A stretch of DNA of 64,000 bases, taken from contig NZ_JAJOMX010000001.1 in assembly GCF_024699925.1 (NCBI RefSeq), positions 930,001 through 994,000 on the forward strand, in the 5' to 3' direction. The position numbers and the translations under genes are program-made. Positions within the stretch are counted from its first letter, which is position 1, and the number at the start of each line of letters is the position of its first letter. Below, one piece after another: positions 1 through 8,964 of this stretch. This stretch comes from Mesorhizobium sp. J428 (GTDB lineage Bacteria > Pseudomonadota > Alphaproteobacteria > Rhizobiales > Rhizobiaceae). The notes below the pieces were generated by a model. It was not told the origin of the DNA. It made no database searches and saw only the letters and a list, made by a program, of their open reading frames with translations.

Positions 1-353
1 ATGATGTCCTCGAAGGTGCTCAAGATCGACGAATACGGCTCCGCCGCGGTCATGTGATGGATGCGCACCGTCGAGATGAGCTGATCTTCGAGCCAGACGC
101 CGAAGCGGTAGCTGTTAGGCGTCTCGTCATACGCGTCGGTCGTGATGCCGTCCGCGGATTCGGGTACGAAGCCGTGTGCGCGATAGGCGCGATAGCGCAG
201 CCGGCAGATCGCCTCGAAGTCCTCGCCGCTGTCGCAGCGACGGTATTCGATGCGTTCGAGCATGGCCGAGACCTGCGCGACGAAGCCGGAAGGCTTCACG
301 TCCACTTCAAGCGACTGCGCCACAGCGCGCAGCGCTGTACCATCCGTAATCAT
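1..353 (-). CDS. FeeM-like N-acyl amino acid synthase / GNAT-fold protein (partial)
   Basis: The gene runs off the left edge of the window, so only about 117 N-terminal residues are visible. The region with ERIEYRRCDSGED, ICRLRYRAYRAHGFVP and ISTVRIHHMT resembles the N-acyl amino acid synthase FeeM / autoinducer-synthase-like acyltransferase fold of rhizobia, which transfers acyl groups from acyl carrier protein to amines. The ATG at 353 is the first start after an in-frame stop at 405-407 and has a GGGGAAG ribosome binding site. It lies downstream of the GGDEF-EAL gene on the same strand, separated by about 195 AT-richer bases. Family assignment is from memory of the sequence pattern; the acyl donor and acceptor are unknown. 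Confidence 0.5.
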   Translation of the reverse strand, partial: MITDGTALRAVAQSLEVDVKPSGFVAQVSAMLERIEYRRCDSGEDFEAICRLRYRAYRAHGFVPESADGITTDAYDETPNSYRFGVWLEDQLISTVRIHHMTAAEPYSSILSTFEDI

Positions 354-548
354 GCCGATCTTCCCCGAAATCCGCCGTACGAGGACGTTAGGAAAATCGA
401 CATCCTAGTAAAAGCCGAAAATGGTATTTCGTGCGTTTACCTATAGTTAACCTTAACGAACGGTAAATTTTCGCTAAATTTTAGCGTTTTTGGCTGAAGA
501 CGGCGGAATTTCGGGAGACAGGACGGCAATCGCGCCGCTCACTCCGCG

Positions 549-2867
549 CTAGGCGGAAAGGTGGTGCGAGGCGCGGCGGACAGCGTGGATGTCCTTCGCA
601 AAGGGCCAGGTCGTGGTCGACATGGTCTCGATGCCCGAGGCCGACAGGGCAGAGCCGAACAGGAAGCCCTGAACCAGGTCCGGCTTCACGTCGAGGGCGA
701 GCACCTTGAGCTGTTCGAACGTCTCCACGCCTTCGATCGTGACGGAAAGGCCGAGCGGGCGCGACAGGTTCACGACGCCGCGCAGCAGGTCGAGCGAACG
801 CTCGTTGCGGGTGATGTCCTCGATGAAGGACCGGTCGATCTTGACCTTGTCGAGCGGCAGCGTGTGCAGGTAGCTCAGGCTCGAATAGCCGGTGCCGAAG
901 TCGTCAAGCGCGATGCGGACGCCCAGCGCCTTCAGTTCCTCGAGGAGCACGCGCGTCGAAGACTTGTCGTCCAAAAGCGCCGTCTCCGTGACCTCGATCT
1001 CCATACGGTCGGGCGCGAGGCTTGCCTCCGTCAGCGCCTCCCTCACCAGCGCAACGATGTTTCTGCTGCGAAAATCCTTGGCGGACAGGTTGATCGAGAC
1101 GCGGATGTGTTCCGGCCACTTGGCGCATTCGGCGCTGGCGGCCTTAAGCATGAACTCGCTGATCGCCGAGATGATGCCCATTTCCTCGGCGAGCGGGATG
1201 AAGACGCCCGGAGAGACCGGTCCGATCTCCGGGTGGTCCCAGCGGCAGAGGGCCTCGCAGCTTGCGATGCGCATCGTGTCCATCGCCACGATCGGCTGGT
1301 AGACGACGCGCAGCAGCTTGTTCTCGACCGCGTGGCGAAGGTCCGCCTTCAGCACCTGGCGGTTGCGGAACTCCGCATCCATCGTCGCTTCGAAGACCTG
1401 CCAGCCGTTCTTGCCGAACTCCTTCGCCTTGTAGAGTGCGAGGTCCGCCTTGACGAACATTGAATCGACGTCGGTCTCGCTCACCTTCGCCAGCACGGCG
1501 CCGGCGCTCGCCTGTATCCGCAGCGAATGCCCCGCCACGTCGACCTCGCCCTGAAGCGCCTCGAAGATGCGCGAAAGCTCGAAGTGCAGCGCCTCTGTGC
1601 TCTCGACCTTGTCGAAATAGAGCATGAATTCGTCGCCGCCGAAGCGGCTGATCTTGACGTTCTCGCGGGCGAGCCCGGCGAGCTTCTGCGCCACGGAATA
1701 GATCATGCCGTCGCCGACCGGGTGGCCGAGCGTGTCGTTGATGTTCTTGAAGTCGTCGAGGTCGACGACGGCGAGCGCGCAATTCCGCTGCTGGTCGCCG
1801 CTGATGAGGTATTCCGCGACCATCTCGTGGAAATAGGCGCGGTTCGGCAGGCCGGTGAGGTTGTCGTAGCGCGCCATGTAGCGGATCTTTTCCTCCGCCT
1901 CGACGCGCGCCGTCACGTCCTCGAAGGTGATGACGCCGAGTTCGTCGCGGCCCTCGCGGGCCGAGAACTCGAAGTGCCGCCCGTTGGTGAAGTTCACCAG
2001 GAGCTTCCGGTCGCGGCCGTCGCGCAGTGCGCGGGCCAGCTGCGTCTCGACGTAATGCGAATCCCGCATCGACAGCAGCCCGCCGGCAACGCCGCGCATC
2101 AGCAGCGCCTTCAGCGTCCGGCCGAGCAGCTTGTCGGGCGAGGAGACCGAGAACAGGTCGGCTGCCTCGGCGTTCGCGACGGCGACGCGGCCCTCGCTGT
2201 CGAGCATCACCAGGCCGTGCGACATCGTGTTGAGCGCGCGGTCGAAGCGCAGCGCCAGCCCCTTCGCCTTCTTTTCCTCGCTGATGGCCGTGAACAGCAC
2301 CGTCCGCACTGTCCTGGCCATCTTGACGATGGTGAACATGAACGGGACGACGAGCAGGCCGAGCGCGAAGTGGTAGATGTCGCCCTTCAGCATGAAGCCG
2401 GCAGCGATCGGCACGATCACCGAAAGCGACAGGATCACCACCATCTTGCGGGAGCCGAAGTTGCGCCCCGCGATCGTCACCGTCATCGCGAGCACGAGCG
2501 ACATCCCGGCGAGTTCGCCGAAGAGGTCGGGCACAAGATAGAGGCAGACGAAGGTGAACAGGCCGACGGTCAGGCCCTGGATGGTGCCCGCCACGATGTA
2601 GTAGCGCTCCCATTCGAGAGCCGATTTGTAGGTCAGGATCTGCGAGGGGTCGACACGGCGTAGCGCATAGTAGCGGCCGACAGCAGCGGCCACCAGCATC
2701 AGGGTGAGGACGAGATAGATCGGCTGCTGCGTCTTCCAGAGAACGAGCGATCCGATCAGCCCCTGCGCGAACGCGCCGACGAGCAGGACATTCGTCTCGT
2801 CGAACAGCGACCTGACGAAGCCAATGTAGACGTCCTCTGAGATGTCGTCAGTTTTGTTTTTTTTCAT
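549..2867 (-). CDS. Membrane-anchored GGDEF-EAL cyclic-di-GMP turnover protein
   Basis: A 772-residue protein. About six hydrophobic segments in the first 190 residues are followed by a PAS-like region (about 205-320), a GGDEF domain with the motif RFGGDEF near residue 410, and an EAL domain with EAL near 538 and DDFGTGYSS further on. Both signature motifs are intact, so synthesis and hydrolysis of c-di-GMP are both possible; one activity may be regulatory only. I prefer the ATG at 2867 (Met-Lys-Lys-Asn-Lys) to a TTG at 2933, since the extra residues look non-conserved. Neither has a good ribosome binding site. The start region has an A8 run on the coding strand, which is prone to length change. 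Confidence 0.9.
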   Translation of the reverse strand: MKKNKTDDISEDVYIGFVRSLFDETNVLLVGAFAQGLIGSLVLWKTQQPIYLVLTLMLVAAAVGRYYALRRVDPSQILTYKSALEWERYYIVAGTIQGLTVGLFTFVCLYLVPDLFGELAGMSLVLAMTVTIAGRNFGSRKMVVILSLSVIVPIAAGFMLKGDIYHFALGLLVVPFMFTIVKMARTVRTVLFTAISEEKKAKGLALRFDRALNTMSHGLVMLDSEGRVAVANAEAADLFSVSSPDKLLGRTLKALLMRGVAGGLLSMRDSHYVETQLARALRDGRDRKLLVNFTNGRHFEFSAREGRDELGVITFEDVTARVEAEEKIRYMARYDNLTGLPNRAYFHEMVAEYLISGDQQRNCALAVVDLDDFKNINDTLGHPVGDGMIYSVAQKLAGLARENVKISRFGGDEFMLYFDKVESTEALHFELSRIFEALQGEVDVAGHSLRIQASAGAVLAKVSETDVDSMFVKADLALYKAKEFGKNGWQVFEATMDAEFRNRQVLKADLRHAVENKLLRVVYQPIVAMDTMRIASCEALCRWDHPEIGPVSPGVFIPLAEEMGIISAISEFMLKAASAECAKWPEHIRVSINLSAKDFRSRNIVALVREALTEASLAPDRMEIEVTETALLDDKSSTRVLLEELKALGVRIALDDFGTGYSSLSYLHTLPLDKVKIDRSFIEDITRNERSLDLLRGVVNLSRPLGLSVTIEGVETFEQLKVLALDVKPDLVQGFLFGSALSASGIETMSTTTWPFAKDIHAVRRASHHLSA

Positions 2868-2955
2868 CGACTGCGCGGCCGCGGAAGCTTCGCGGTTATG
2901 ACATGGCCGTCTTAAGAAAGCCTTAGACGACAATGCGGCGCAAGCCCGCAGACAT

Positions 2956-5900
2956 CTATTCCGCCGCCTGAAGGTTGGGCTCTACCGGCGGTGAGACGAG
3001 ACGGTCGACCAGCCGCGCCCGTTCGCCCCTCGCCTTTTCGACATTGCGCATCTTGACGTGACCGTAGCCGCGGATGAGGGCTGGGACCGATGCAAGCGCC
3101 ACGGCCGCGTCGACCGAAGGCGGCGAAAGGTGCTTCTCGATCAGGTCGAGGTCCGCCTCGTAGTCCGCGATCAGCCTGCGCTCCATCTTGCGCTCGGCAG
3201 TGTAGCCGAAGATGTCGAACGCGGTGCCGCGCAGCCCTTTGAACGCTGCAAGCACGCCGAACCCCTTCATCATCCACGGCCCGAAGGAGGATTTCCGTGG
3301 CAGGCCGTCCGCACCCTTGCGGCCGAGGATGGGCGGCGCGAGGTGGAATTCGAGCCGGTCGAAATCCTGGAACTGGGACGCAAGCTGCTTGCGGAAGGAG
3401 CCGTCGGTGTAGAGCCGGGCGACCTCGTATTCATCCTTGATCGCCATCAGCTTGAAGAGGTTGCGCGCGGCGGTCTCCGTCACGGCCGTCGACCCCGCGA
3501 CGGCGGCGGCTTCCGCCTTGCGCAGCCTATCGATGCGCTCGGCATAGCGCCGCGCATAGGCCGCGTTCTGATAGGCGGTCAGGAACTCGACCCGCTTCGC
3601 GACGATCTCGTCCAGCGTCTGCGCCAGCGGCGCGGCCACCGCACCCTGCACGGACTGAACGAGCTTGCGCACCGTCTCCGGATCGTGCGCGGCGCGGCGC
3701 CCCCAGCGGAACGCGGCAACGTTCATCTTCACCGCCTCACCGTTGAGCTCGATCGCCTTCTCGACCGCCTCCGCCGACACCGGCAGGCCGCCGTACTGAT
3801 AGGCGAAGCCGAGCATGAACATGTTCGCGCCGACCGAGTTGCCGAACAGCGTCGTGGCGCTGCGGGTAGCGTCGAAGAAATGCGCCTTGTCGTCGCCCAC
3901 CGCCTGCCGGATCGCCTTCTTCAGCCGCTCCGTCGGCAGCGAGAAGTCGGTCGAGCGCGTGAAATCGCCGGGCATCACCTCCGCCGTATTGGCGACGAAG
4001 AGCGTGCGGCCCTCGCGCGCCGAGGCGAGCACCTTCTTCGCGCCGGAGACCACCAGGTCGCAGCCCAGCACGAGGTCGGCCTTGCCGGCCGAGACGCGGA
4101 TGGCGCTGATGTCGTCCGGCGTCGGTGCGATGCGGACATGCGAGAACACCGCCCCGCCCTTCTGGGCAAGGCCGGCCATGTCGATCATGCCGCAGCCCTT
4201 GCCTTCCAGATGCGCCGCCATGCCGAGGATCGCACCGATCGTCACCACGCCAGTGCCGCCGATCCCGTCGACGACGCAGGCCCAGCCGCCCTGGCCGAGC
4301 GGGAAGAGCGCCGGCTCCGGCACGCCTGCCAGAGGATCCGATGCGCTCGCGACGCCTTCCGCCTTGCGCAGCTTCGCGCCGTGCACCGTCACGAAGGACG
4401 GGCAGAAGCCGTTGACGCAGGAGAAGTCCTTGTTGCAGCTCGACTGGTCGATGCGGCGCTTGCGGCCGAATTCGGTCTCGACCGGCTGCACAGAGACGCA
4501 ATTCGACTTCACGCCGCAGTCGCCGCAGCCCTCGCAGACCAGCTCGTTGATGATGACCCGCTTGTCCGGGTCCGGGAACGTGCCGCGCTTGCGGCGACGG
4601 CGCTTCTCGGCGGCGCAGGTCTGGTCGTAGAGCAGCACCGACACGCCCTTCACGTCTCGCAGCTCGCGCTGCACCGCATCGAGATCGTCGCGATGGCTGA
4701 AGCTGACGCCGGCGGGGAATTCGGCCTTGCCCGCATATTTGCCGGGCTCGTCGGTGACGACGGCGATCCGGTCGACGCCCTCCGCCCGCACCTGGCGGGC
4801 GATCATGTCGACGGTGAGATTGCCCTCATGCGGCTGGCCGCCGGTCATGGCGACGGCGTCGTTGTAGAGGATCTTGTAAGTGATGTTGGCCTTCGAGGCG
4901 AGCGCGAAGCGGACCGCGAGCGAGCCGGAATGGTTGTAGGTTCCGTCGCCGAGGTTCTGGAACATGTGCTCGCGCTTGGAGAATGGCGCCTGGCCGATCC
5001 ACTGCGCGCCCTCCCCGCCCATGGCGGTGAAGCCGACGGTCGAGCGGTCCATCCACAGCGCCATGAAATGGCAGCCGATGCCCGCGCCGGCGATCGAGCC
5101 CTCCGGTACCTTGGTCGAGGAATTGTGCGGGCAGCCCGAGCAAAAATAAGGCGTCCGGTTGGAGACGTCCTTGGTGTCGGCCAGCATGGCCTGGTACTGC
5201 TTGAGCTGCGCCACCCGCGCGGCGATCTCTTCCGAATGGCCGATCTTCTTCAGCACCCGCTCGCCGATGGCGATGGCGATGTCGTTGGGATCGAGCGCCC
5301 CCTTGGCCGGGAAGAGCCACTCTCCCCGCGCGTCCTTCTTGCCCTCGATCAGCGGCTGCATCGCGGTGCCGTAGAGGTTTTCCCGCATCTGCACTTCGAT
5401 CAGCGAGCGCTTCTCCTCGACCACCAGCACGGTCTCGAGGCCGCGGGCGAATTCCGAGATATGTTCGACGTCCAGCGGCCAGGGAGCGGCGACCTTGAAC
5501 AGCCTGAGACCGATCTGCGCCGCCCGCGCCTCGTCGATGCCGAGGTCGTCGAGCGCCTGGCGCACGTCGAGATAGGACTTGCCGACGGTGATGATGCCGA
5601 TCTTCGGCGCACTTCCGCCCGAATAGATGATCTTGTTCAGCCCGTTGGCACGGATGAATGCCGCCGCCGCCGCGCGCTTGTAGACGTGCAGCCGCTCCTC
5701 CTGGCCCATCTGGTCGAGCTCGTGGCGGATGCTGAGCCCGCCGGGCGGCAGGTCGATCTCGGGCAGCACGATGTTCAACCGGTCGAGCGACACGTCCACC
5801 GACGCGGTCGATTCGATATTGTCCTTGACGCATTTGATCGCCGTCCAGGTGCTGGAGAACCGGGACATGGCAAAGCCATAGAGGCCGTAGTCGATCAACT

Positions 5901-6435
5901 CCTGCACGCCGGCCGGATTGAGGATCGGCATCATCGTATCGACGAAGAGAAACTCGGTCGCATGCGCGTTCGTGGATGATTCGGCCGTGTGGTCGTCGCC
6001 CATCAGCGCCAGCACGCCGCCATTCTTCGAGGTGCCGGCGAGGTTGGCATGGCGGAACACGTCGCCCGAGCGGTCGACGCCCGGCCCTTTGCCGTACCAA
6101 ACGGAGAACACGCCGTCGTGCTTGCCTTCGCCGAGAAGCTCGGTCTGCTGCGAGCCCCAGACGGCGGTGGCGGCAAGCTCCTCGTTGAGACCGGGCTGGA
6201 AGACGATGCTGGAGGCTTCAAGCTGCTTCTTCGCGCGCCAGAATTGCTGGTCAAGGCCGCCGAGCGGCGAGCCGCGGTAGCCCGAGACGAAGCCTGCCGT
6301 GTCCAGCCCGAGGCGGCGATCGCGTTCGCGCTGCATAAGCAGCATCCTGACGATCGCCTGCGCGCCCGACAGAAAGATTCGTTCCTTGGAAAGGTCGAAC
6401 TTGTCTCCGAGCGTCACATCGTGAAGCGTCATCAA
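2956..6435 (-). CDS. iorAB: Indolepyruvate ferredoxin oxidoreductase, fused IorA-IorB type
   Basis: A 1159-residue protein of the large fused 2-oxoacid:ferredoxin oxidoreductase family, which oxidatively decarboxylates aryl pyruvates from aromatic amino acids to aryl-acetyl-CoA using thiamine diphosphate and iron-sulfur clusters. It begins with the pyrimidine-binding part (GYRGSPLGGLDQQFW), continues with a TPP-binding part (FCSGCPHNSSTKVP, GIGCHFMALWMD), then a cysteine-rich Fe-S stretch (CEGCGDCGVKSNC, SSCNKDFSCVNGFCPSF), and ends with the gamma-type domain (GIGGTGVVTIGAILG). Length fits the proteobacterial fused form. The start is ATG ATG at 6435. Upstream on the same strand is a lipoprotein gene 196 bases away; the GGDEF-EAL gene follows downstream. 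Confidence 0.92.
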   Translation of the reverse strand: MMTLHDVTLGDKFDLSKERIFLSGAQAIVRMLLMQRERDRRLGLDTAGFVSGYRGSPLGGLDQQFWRAKKQLEASSIVFQPGLNEELAATAVWGSQQTELLGEGKHDGVFSVWYGKGPGVDRSGDVFRHANLAGTSKNGGVLALMGDDHTAESSTNAHATEFLFVDTMMPILNPAGVQELIDYGLYGFAMSRFSSTWTAIKCVKDNIESTASVDVSLDRLNIVLPEIDLPPGGLSIRHELDQMGQEERLHVYKRAAAAAFIRANGLNKIIYSGGSAPKIGIITVGKSYLDVRQALDDLGIDEARAAQIGLRLFKVAAPWPLDVEHISEFARGLETVLVVEEKRSLIEVQMRENLYGTAMQPLIEGKKDARGEWLFPAKGALDPNDIAIAIGERVLKKIGHSEEIAARVAQLKQYQAMLADTKDVSNRTPYFCSGCPHNSSTKVPEGSIAGAGIGCHFMALWMDRSTVGFTAMGGEGAQWIGQAPFSKREHMFQNLGDGTYNHSGSLAVRFALASKANITYKILYNDAVAMTGGQPHEGNLTVDMIARQVRAEGVDRIAVVTDEPGKYAGKAEFPAGVSFSHRDDLDAVQRELRDVKGVSVLLYDQTCAAEKRRRRKRGTFPDPDKRVIINELVCEGCGDCGVKSNCVSVQPVETEFGRKRRIDQSSCNKDFSCVNGFCPSFVTVHGAKLRKAEGVASASDPLAGVPEPALFPLGQGGWACVVDGIGGTGVVTIGAILGMAAHLEGKGCGMIDMAGLAQKGGAVFSHVRIAPTPDDISAIRVSAGKADLVLGCDLVVSGAKKVLASAREGRTLFVANTAEVMPGDFTRSTDFSLPTERLKKAIRQAVGDDKAHFFDATRSATTLFGNSVGANMFMLGFAYQYGGLPVSAEAVEKAIELNGEAVKMNVAAFRWGRRAAHDPETVRKLVQSVQGAVAAPLAQTLDEIVAKRVEFLTAYQNAAYARRYAERIDRLRKAEAAAVAGSTAVTETAARNLFKLMAIKDEYEVARLYTDGSFRKQLASQFQDFDRLEFHLAPPILGRKGADGLPRKSSFGPWMMKGFGVLAAFKGLRGTAFDIFGYTAERKMERRLIADYEADLDLIEKHLSPPSVDAAVALASVPALIRGYGHVKMRNVEKARGERARLVDRLVSPPVEPNLQAAE

Positions 6436-6631
6436 CGATCTCCTGCGGACGGCTGGGTATCACCTGACCGCCCTCCGTGGAAGCAGTGTTTCTGTGGCAG
6501 TCGACAACGTCAAACGAAATCAACGCGATCCGCAAAAGAGCAATCGCCGCCACGCATGCGGCTATCCAACGAATATTTTATGTCGTCGGGATGATGGCAG
6601 GCGAAATTTCCTGAGCGGCGATCCGCAGGAA

Positions 6632-7150
6632 TCAACCCCGGCCGGGACAGCCCGCCTCGTTGGTGACGTCGAGCTTGCCGTCGGGACGGCCCTTCAACTC
6701 CGGATTCGGCGTATAGACCGGTCCGACGACGAGGGGGCGATCCGGCAGCACCTCCTGGTCCAGATTGGATGCGATCGTCGTCTCGATTTCCTGCCGCACG
6801 GCGCCGTCCGGTCCCTCGATGCGGATCGCGACCGCGTAGGGATGGTCCTTGCGCACGCAGCGCAGCGGCGGGCTTTCCAGCACCGCCTTGTCGAGCTTCG
6901 GCCAGATCCGCTGCCGTACCACGATCGGCTCGCCGCCGGCCGGATCCTCGAAGCTCGCCACCGCAGTCTGCCCGTCCTCCATCGGCCCCAGCGGCTTGAG
7001 CGTCACCAGATAGGTCGCCGTGGCGACGCGGTAGTTGAAGACGAACAGCTTGCCCGAGATTTCGAACAGCTTGCCGGGACGGCTCTCGTCACGGCATGCT
7101 CCGAGAGCCATCAGTGCGATGGCGACCGCCAAGACGAAAAATCTAGGCAT
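6632..7150 (-). CDS. Putative lipoprotein of unknown function
   Basis: A 172-residue protein with a type II signal peptide: Met-Pro-Arg, a hydrophobic core, and the lipobox ALGAC ending at Cys19. It should therefore be lipid-anchored in the envelope. The mature part is rich in beta-type segments and shows no family I recognise. The start overlaps the stop of the upstream CGNR regulator by 8 bases, so the two are almost certainly co-transcribed and translationally coupled. No enzyme motif is visible. Confidence 0.8.
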   Translation of the reverse strand: MPRFFVLAVAIALMALGACRDESRPGKLFEISGKLFVFNYRVATATYLVTLKPLGPMEDGQTAVASFEDPAGGEPIVVRQRIWPKLDKAVLESPPLRCVRKDHPYAVAIRIEGPDGAVRQEIETTIASNLDQEVLPDRPLVVGPVYTPNPELKGRPDGKLDVTNEAGCPGRG

Positions 7151-7754
7151 CGACCGTCCTTCCCTCGTCGTCGCGCCGGCGGCGGTAATGCCGCCGCGCC
7201 TTCTGCCGGTTTCCGCACACGGTCATGTCGCACCAGACACGGCTGCCGTTGCGGCTCCTGTCCAGGAACAGCCAGCCGCAATTGCCGCAAATGCGGATGC
7301 GCCGCTGCATCTCGGGAGCAAGCAGCGAGAGCGCCGAGACCGCCACGGCAGCCTCCAGCTCGATCGTCCCCTGCCCTGCTCTCAGGCCGGCCTGGCCGGC
7401 GGCGAACATCACCGGCGCGGCCTCGAGTGCGCGCGCGCACTGGTCGAGCAGCGGGGCCAGGCGCTCGGATCGGATGGCGCCGCTCACCGACGCGTCCCTG
7501 AACAGCGCATCCGTCGTCTCGCGCAGCGCGACCATCCGCGGCTTCGCGCCTGACGGATCGGAAACCACCAGCGTATTGCCGCCGATCTCTTCGGCGCGGA
7601 AGGCCGTCGCCGCCCTGGCGAAACGGACGATCTCGTCCGCCTGCTCGAATCTGTCGAACCTCCGGTCCGGATCGTCGCGCAGCACCACCGTGTTCGCCAC
7701 GTCGAGCGCAAGCACTTCGCCCGAGAACCGGTGTGGCGTCCAGATCGTTTCCAT
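7143..7754 (-). CDS. CGNR zinc-finger / ABATE-domain transcriptional regulator
   Basis: A 203-residue protein of the ABATE (N-terminal) plus CGNR zinc-finger (C-terminal) family. The C-terminal part carries RICGNCGWLFLDRSRNGSR and WCDMTVCGNRQKARRHYRRR, that is two CxxC-type pairs with the CGNR signature and a basic tail for DNA contact. Family members are believed to be stress- or ligand-responsive regulators. The gene is divergent from a LivH-type permease, and a clear inverted repeat lies 10-39 bases in front of its ATG. This suggests autoregulation and control of the permease. The lipoprotein gene overlaps its 3' end. Confidence 0.87.
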   Translation of the reverse strand: METIWTPHRFSGEVLALDVANTVVLRDDPDRRFDRFEQADEIVRFARAATAFRAEEIGGNTLVVSDPSGAKPRMVALRETTDALFRDASVSGAIRSERLAPLLDQCARALEAAPVMFAAGQAGLRAGQGTIELEAAVAVSALSLLAPEMQRRIRICGNCGWLFLDRSRNGSRVWCDMTVCGNRQKARRHYRRRRDDEGRTVDA

Positions 7755-7763
7755 GCGGAAAAT

Positions 7764-7793
7764 CTAACTTGTAAAATACATCTTGCAAGTTAG
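7764..7793. promoter_or_regulatory. Operator-like inverted repeat between CGNR regulator and LivH permease
   Basis: CTAACTTG and CAAGTTAG form perfect 8-base arms around a 14-base spacer, and the spacer side contains TGTA-AAA-TACA, a second nested palindrome. It lies in the 84-base divergent gap, immediately upstream of the CGNR gene and 46 bases before the permease ATG. The best candidate binder is the adjacent CGNR protein (inference). Confidence 0.65.
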
Positions 7794-7838
7794 TTTGTCA
7801 GGAAATGTTCCTCGCCGCGACAGGAAGCCTCTGTCGCC

Positions 7839-8765
7839 ATGGGTCCTGCGCCGACGCCGATGGCCTATTTCCTGCAGCAGATCCTGAACGGCGTGCACAT
7901 CGGCGCGATCTATGCCCTGCTCGCCTTCGGCTATGCGATGACCTACGGCGTCCTCAGGCGCGCAAACCTCGCGCACGGCGCGATCTTCGCCTTCGGCGGT
8001 CAGGTCGGCATCCTTGCCACGGTATTCGGCTGGAACGTGCTGTGGCTGACGCTTCCCGCCGCGCTGGGGCTGGGCGTTGTCCTCGCCTTTGCCTTTGCCG
8101 GCCTCGCCTCCCACCTGATTTCCCGCGCGGTACTCGAACCGCTGCGCGCCGGCAATCCGAACACGATCGTTGCCGCCACGCTCGCCGTCGCGATCGTGCT
8201 CATGGAACTCGGACGCCTGGCGATGGACAGCCGCGACCTCTGGCTGCCGCCGATCCTTGCCCGCACCGTCGTCTTCTGGCGCGACGGCGTGTTCCTGGTC
8301 ACGCTGACCGCGATCCAACTCGTCGACGTGGCGATCGTGATCCTCTCAATCGCGATCGCGGCGGTCTGGCTCTCCCGGTCGCGCTTCGGCCGCGGCTGGC
8401 GCGCGATCTGCGACGACCCGTTGGCGGCCGCCATGTGCGGCGTCGACGCACGCCGGACATTCCGCGCGACGGTCGTCGCCAGCGGCATGCTCGCGGCGCT
8501 GGCCGGTGTGCTGGCGGCGATCCATTTCGGCAATATCAGCTTCGACACCGGTCTCGTCTTCGGCCTGAAGGTGCTGTTCGTCGCGGCCCTCGGTCTCGGC
8601 GGCTCGCCGCTCGCCGCGGCATTCGGAGCGGCCGGCATCGGCATCGCGGAATCGCTGTGGACCGGCTATTTCGCCGGCGAGTGGCGCGACGCCGGCATCT
8701 TCTCCGCGCTCGTCCTGCTGCTGGTTCTCCGCTCGGCGGATCTCGCCCGCGACAGGAACGTCTGA
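7839..8765 (+). CDS. Branched-chain amino acid ABC transporter permease, LivH type (orphan)
   Basis: A 308-residue polytopic inner-membrane protein of the LivH/BPD_transp_2 family. LNGVHIGAIYALLAFGYAMT near the N-terminus and the conserved cytoplasmic loop FGRGWRAICDDPLAAAMCGV (the EAA-like contact to the ATPase) are diagnostic. About eight hydrophobic segments are visible. No LivM, ATPase or binding protein is adjacent, so it must borrow partners from elsewhere or act in a reduced system. AGGAAG precedes the ATG at 7839; an in-frame ATG at 7860 is an alternative. It is divergent from the CGNR regulator and probably under its control. Confidence 0.87.
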   Translation: MGPAPTPMAYFLQQILNGVHIGAIYALLAFGYAMTYGVLRRANLAHGAIFAFGGQVGILATVFGWNVLWLTLPAALGLGVVLAFAFAGLASHLISRAVLEPLRAGNPNTIVAATLAVAIVLMELGRLAMDSRDLWLPPILARTVVFWRDGVFLVTLTAIQLVDVAIVILSIAIAAVWLSRSRFGRGWRAICDDPLAAAMCGVDARRTFRATVVASGMLAALAGVLAAIHFGNISFDTGLVFGLKVLFVAALGLGGSPLAAAFGAAGIGIAESLWTGYFAGEWRDAGIFSALVLLLVLRSADLARDRNV

Positions 8766-8964
8766 GTTCCGCAGCGATATACGACCAAAGTCGCGGCGGA
8801 CTCGTAGTTTCACCATGCTGTCTCGCAGTGCACAAAAGTGTTAGGCACGGTTTCGGCAATGCGGCGATGCGAATCGGCGCTTGTTTCGTGTGCGTATTTT
8901 CGGCACTAGGAGACAGCGGCGGAGATCGCAAAGCGACACGACGCGTGACATGGGAGGAAGATTG

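Noticed and set aside
54..446. A 130-residue plus-strand frame at the left edge
   Set aside because: It is antisense to the FeeM-like gene, whose residues match a known family.
3058..5979. A 973-residue open frame on the plus strand opposite iorAB
   Set aside because: It is antisense to a well-supported gene, has no recognisable domain, and its Arg/His/Leu-rich composition is typical of a GC-rich shadow frame.
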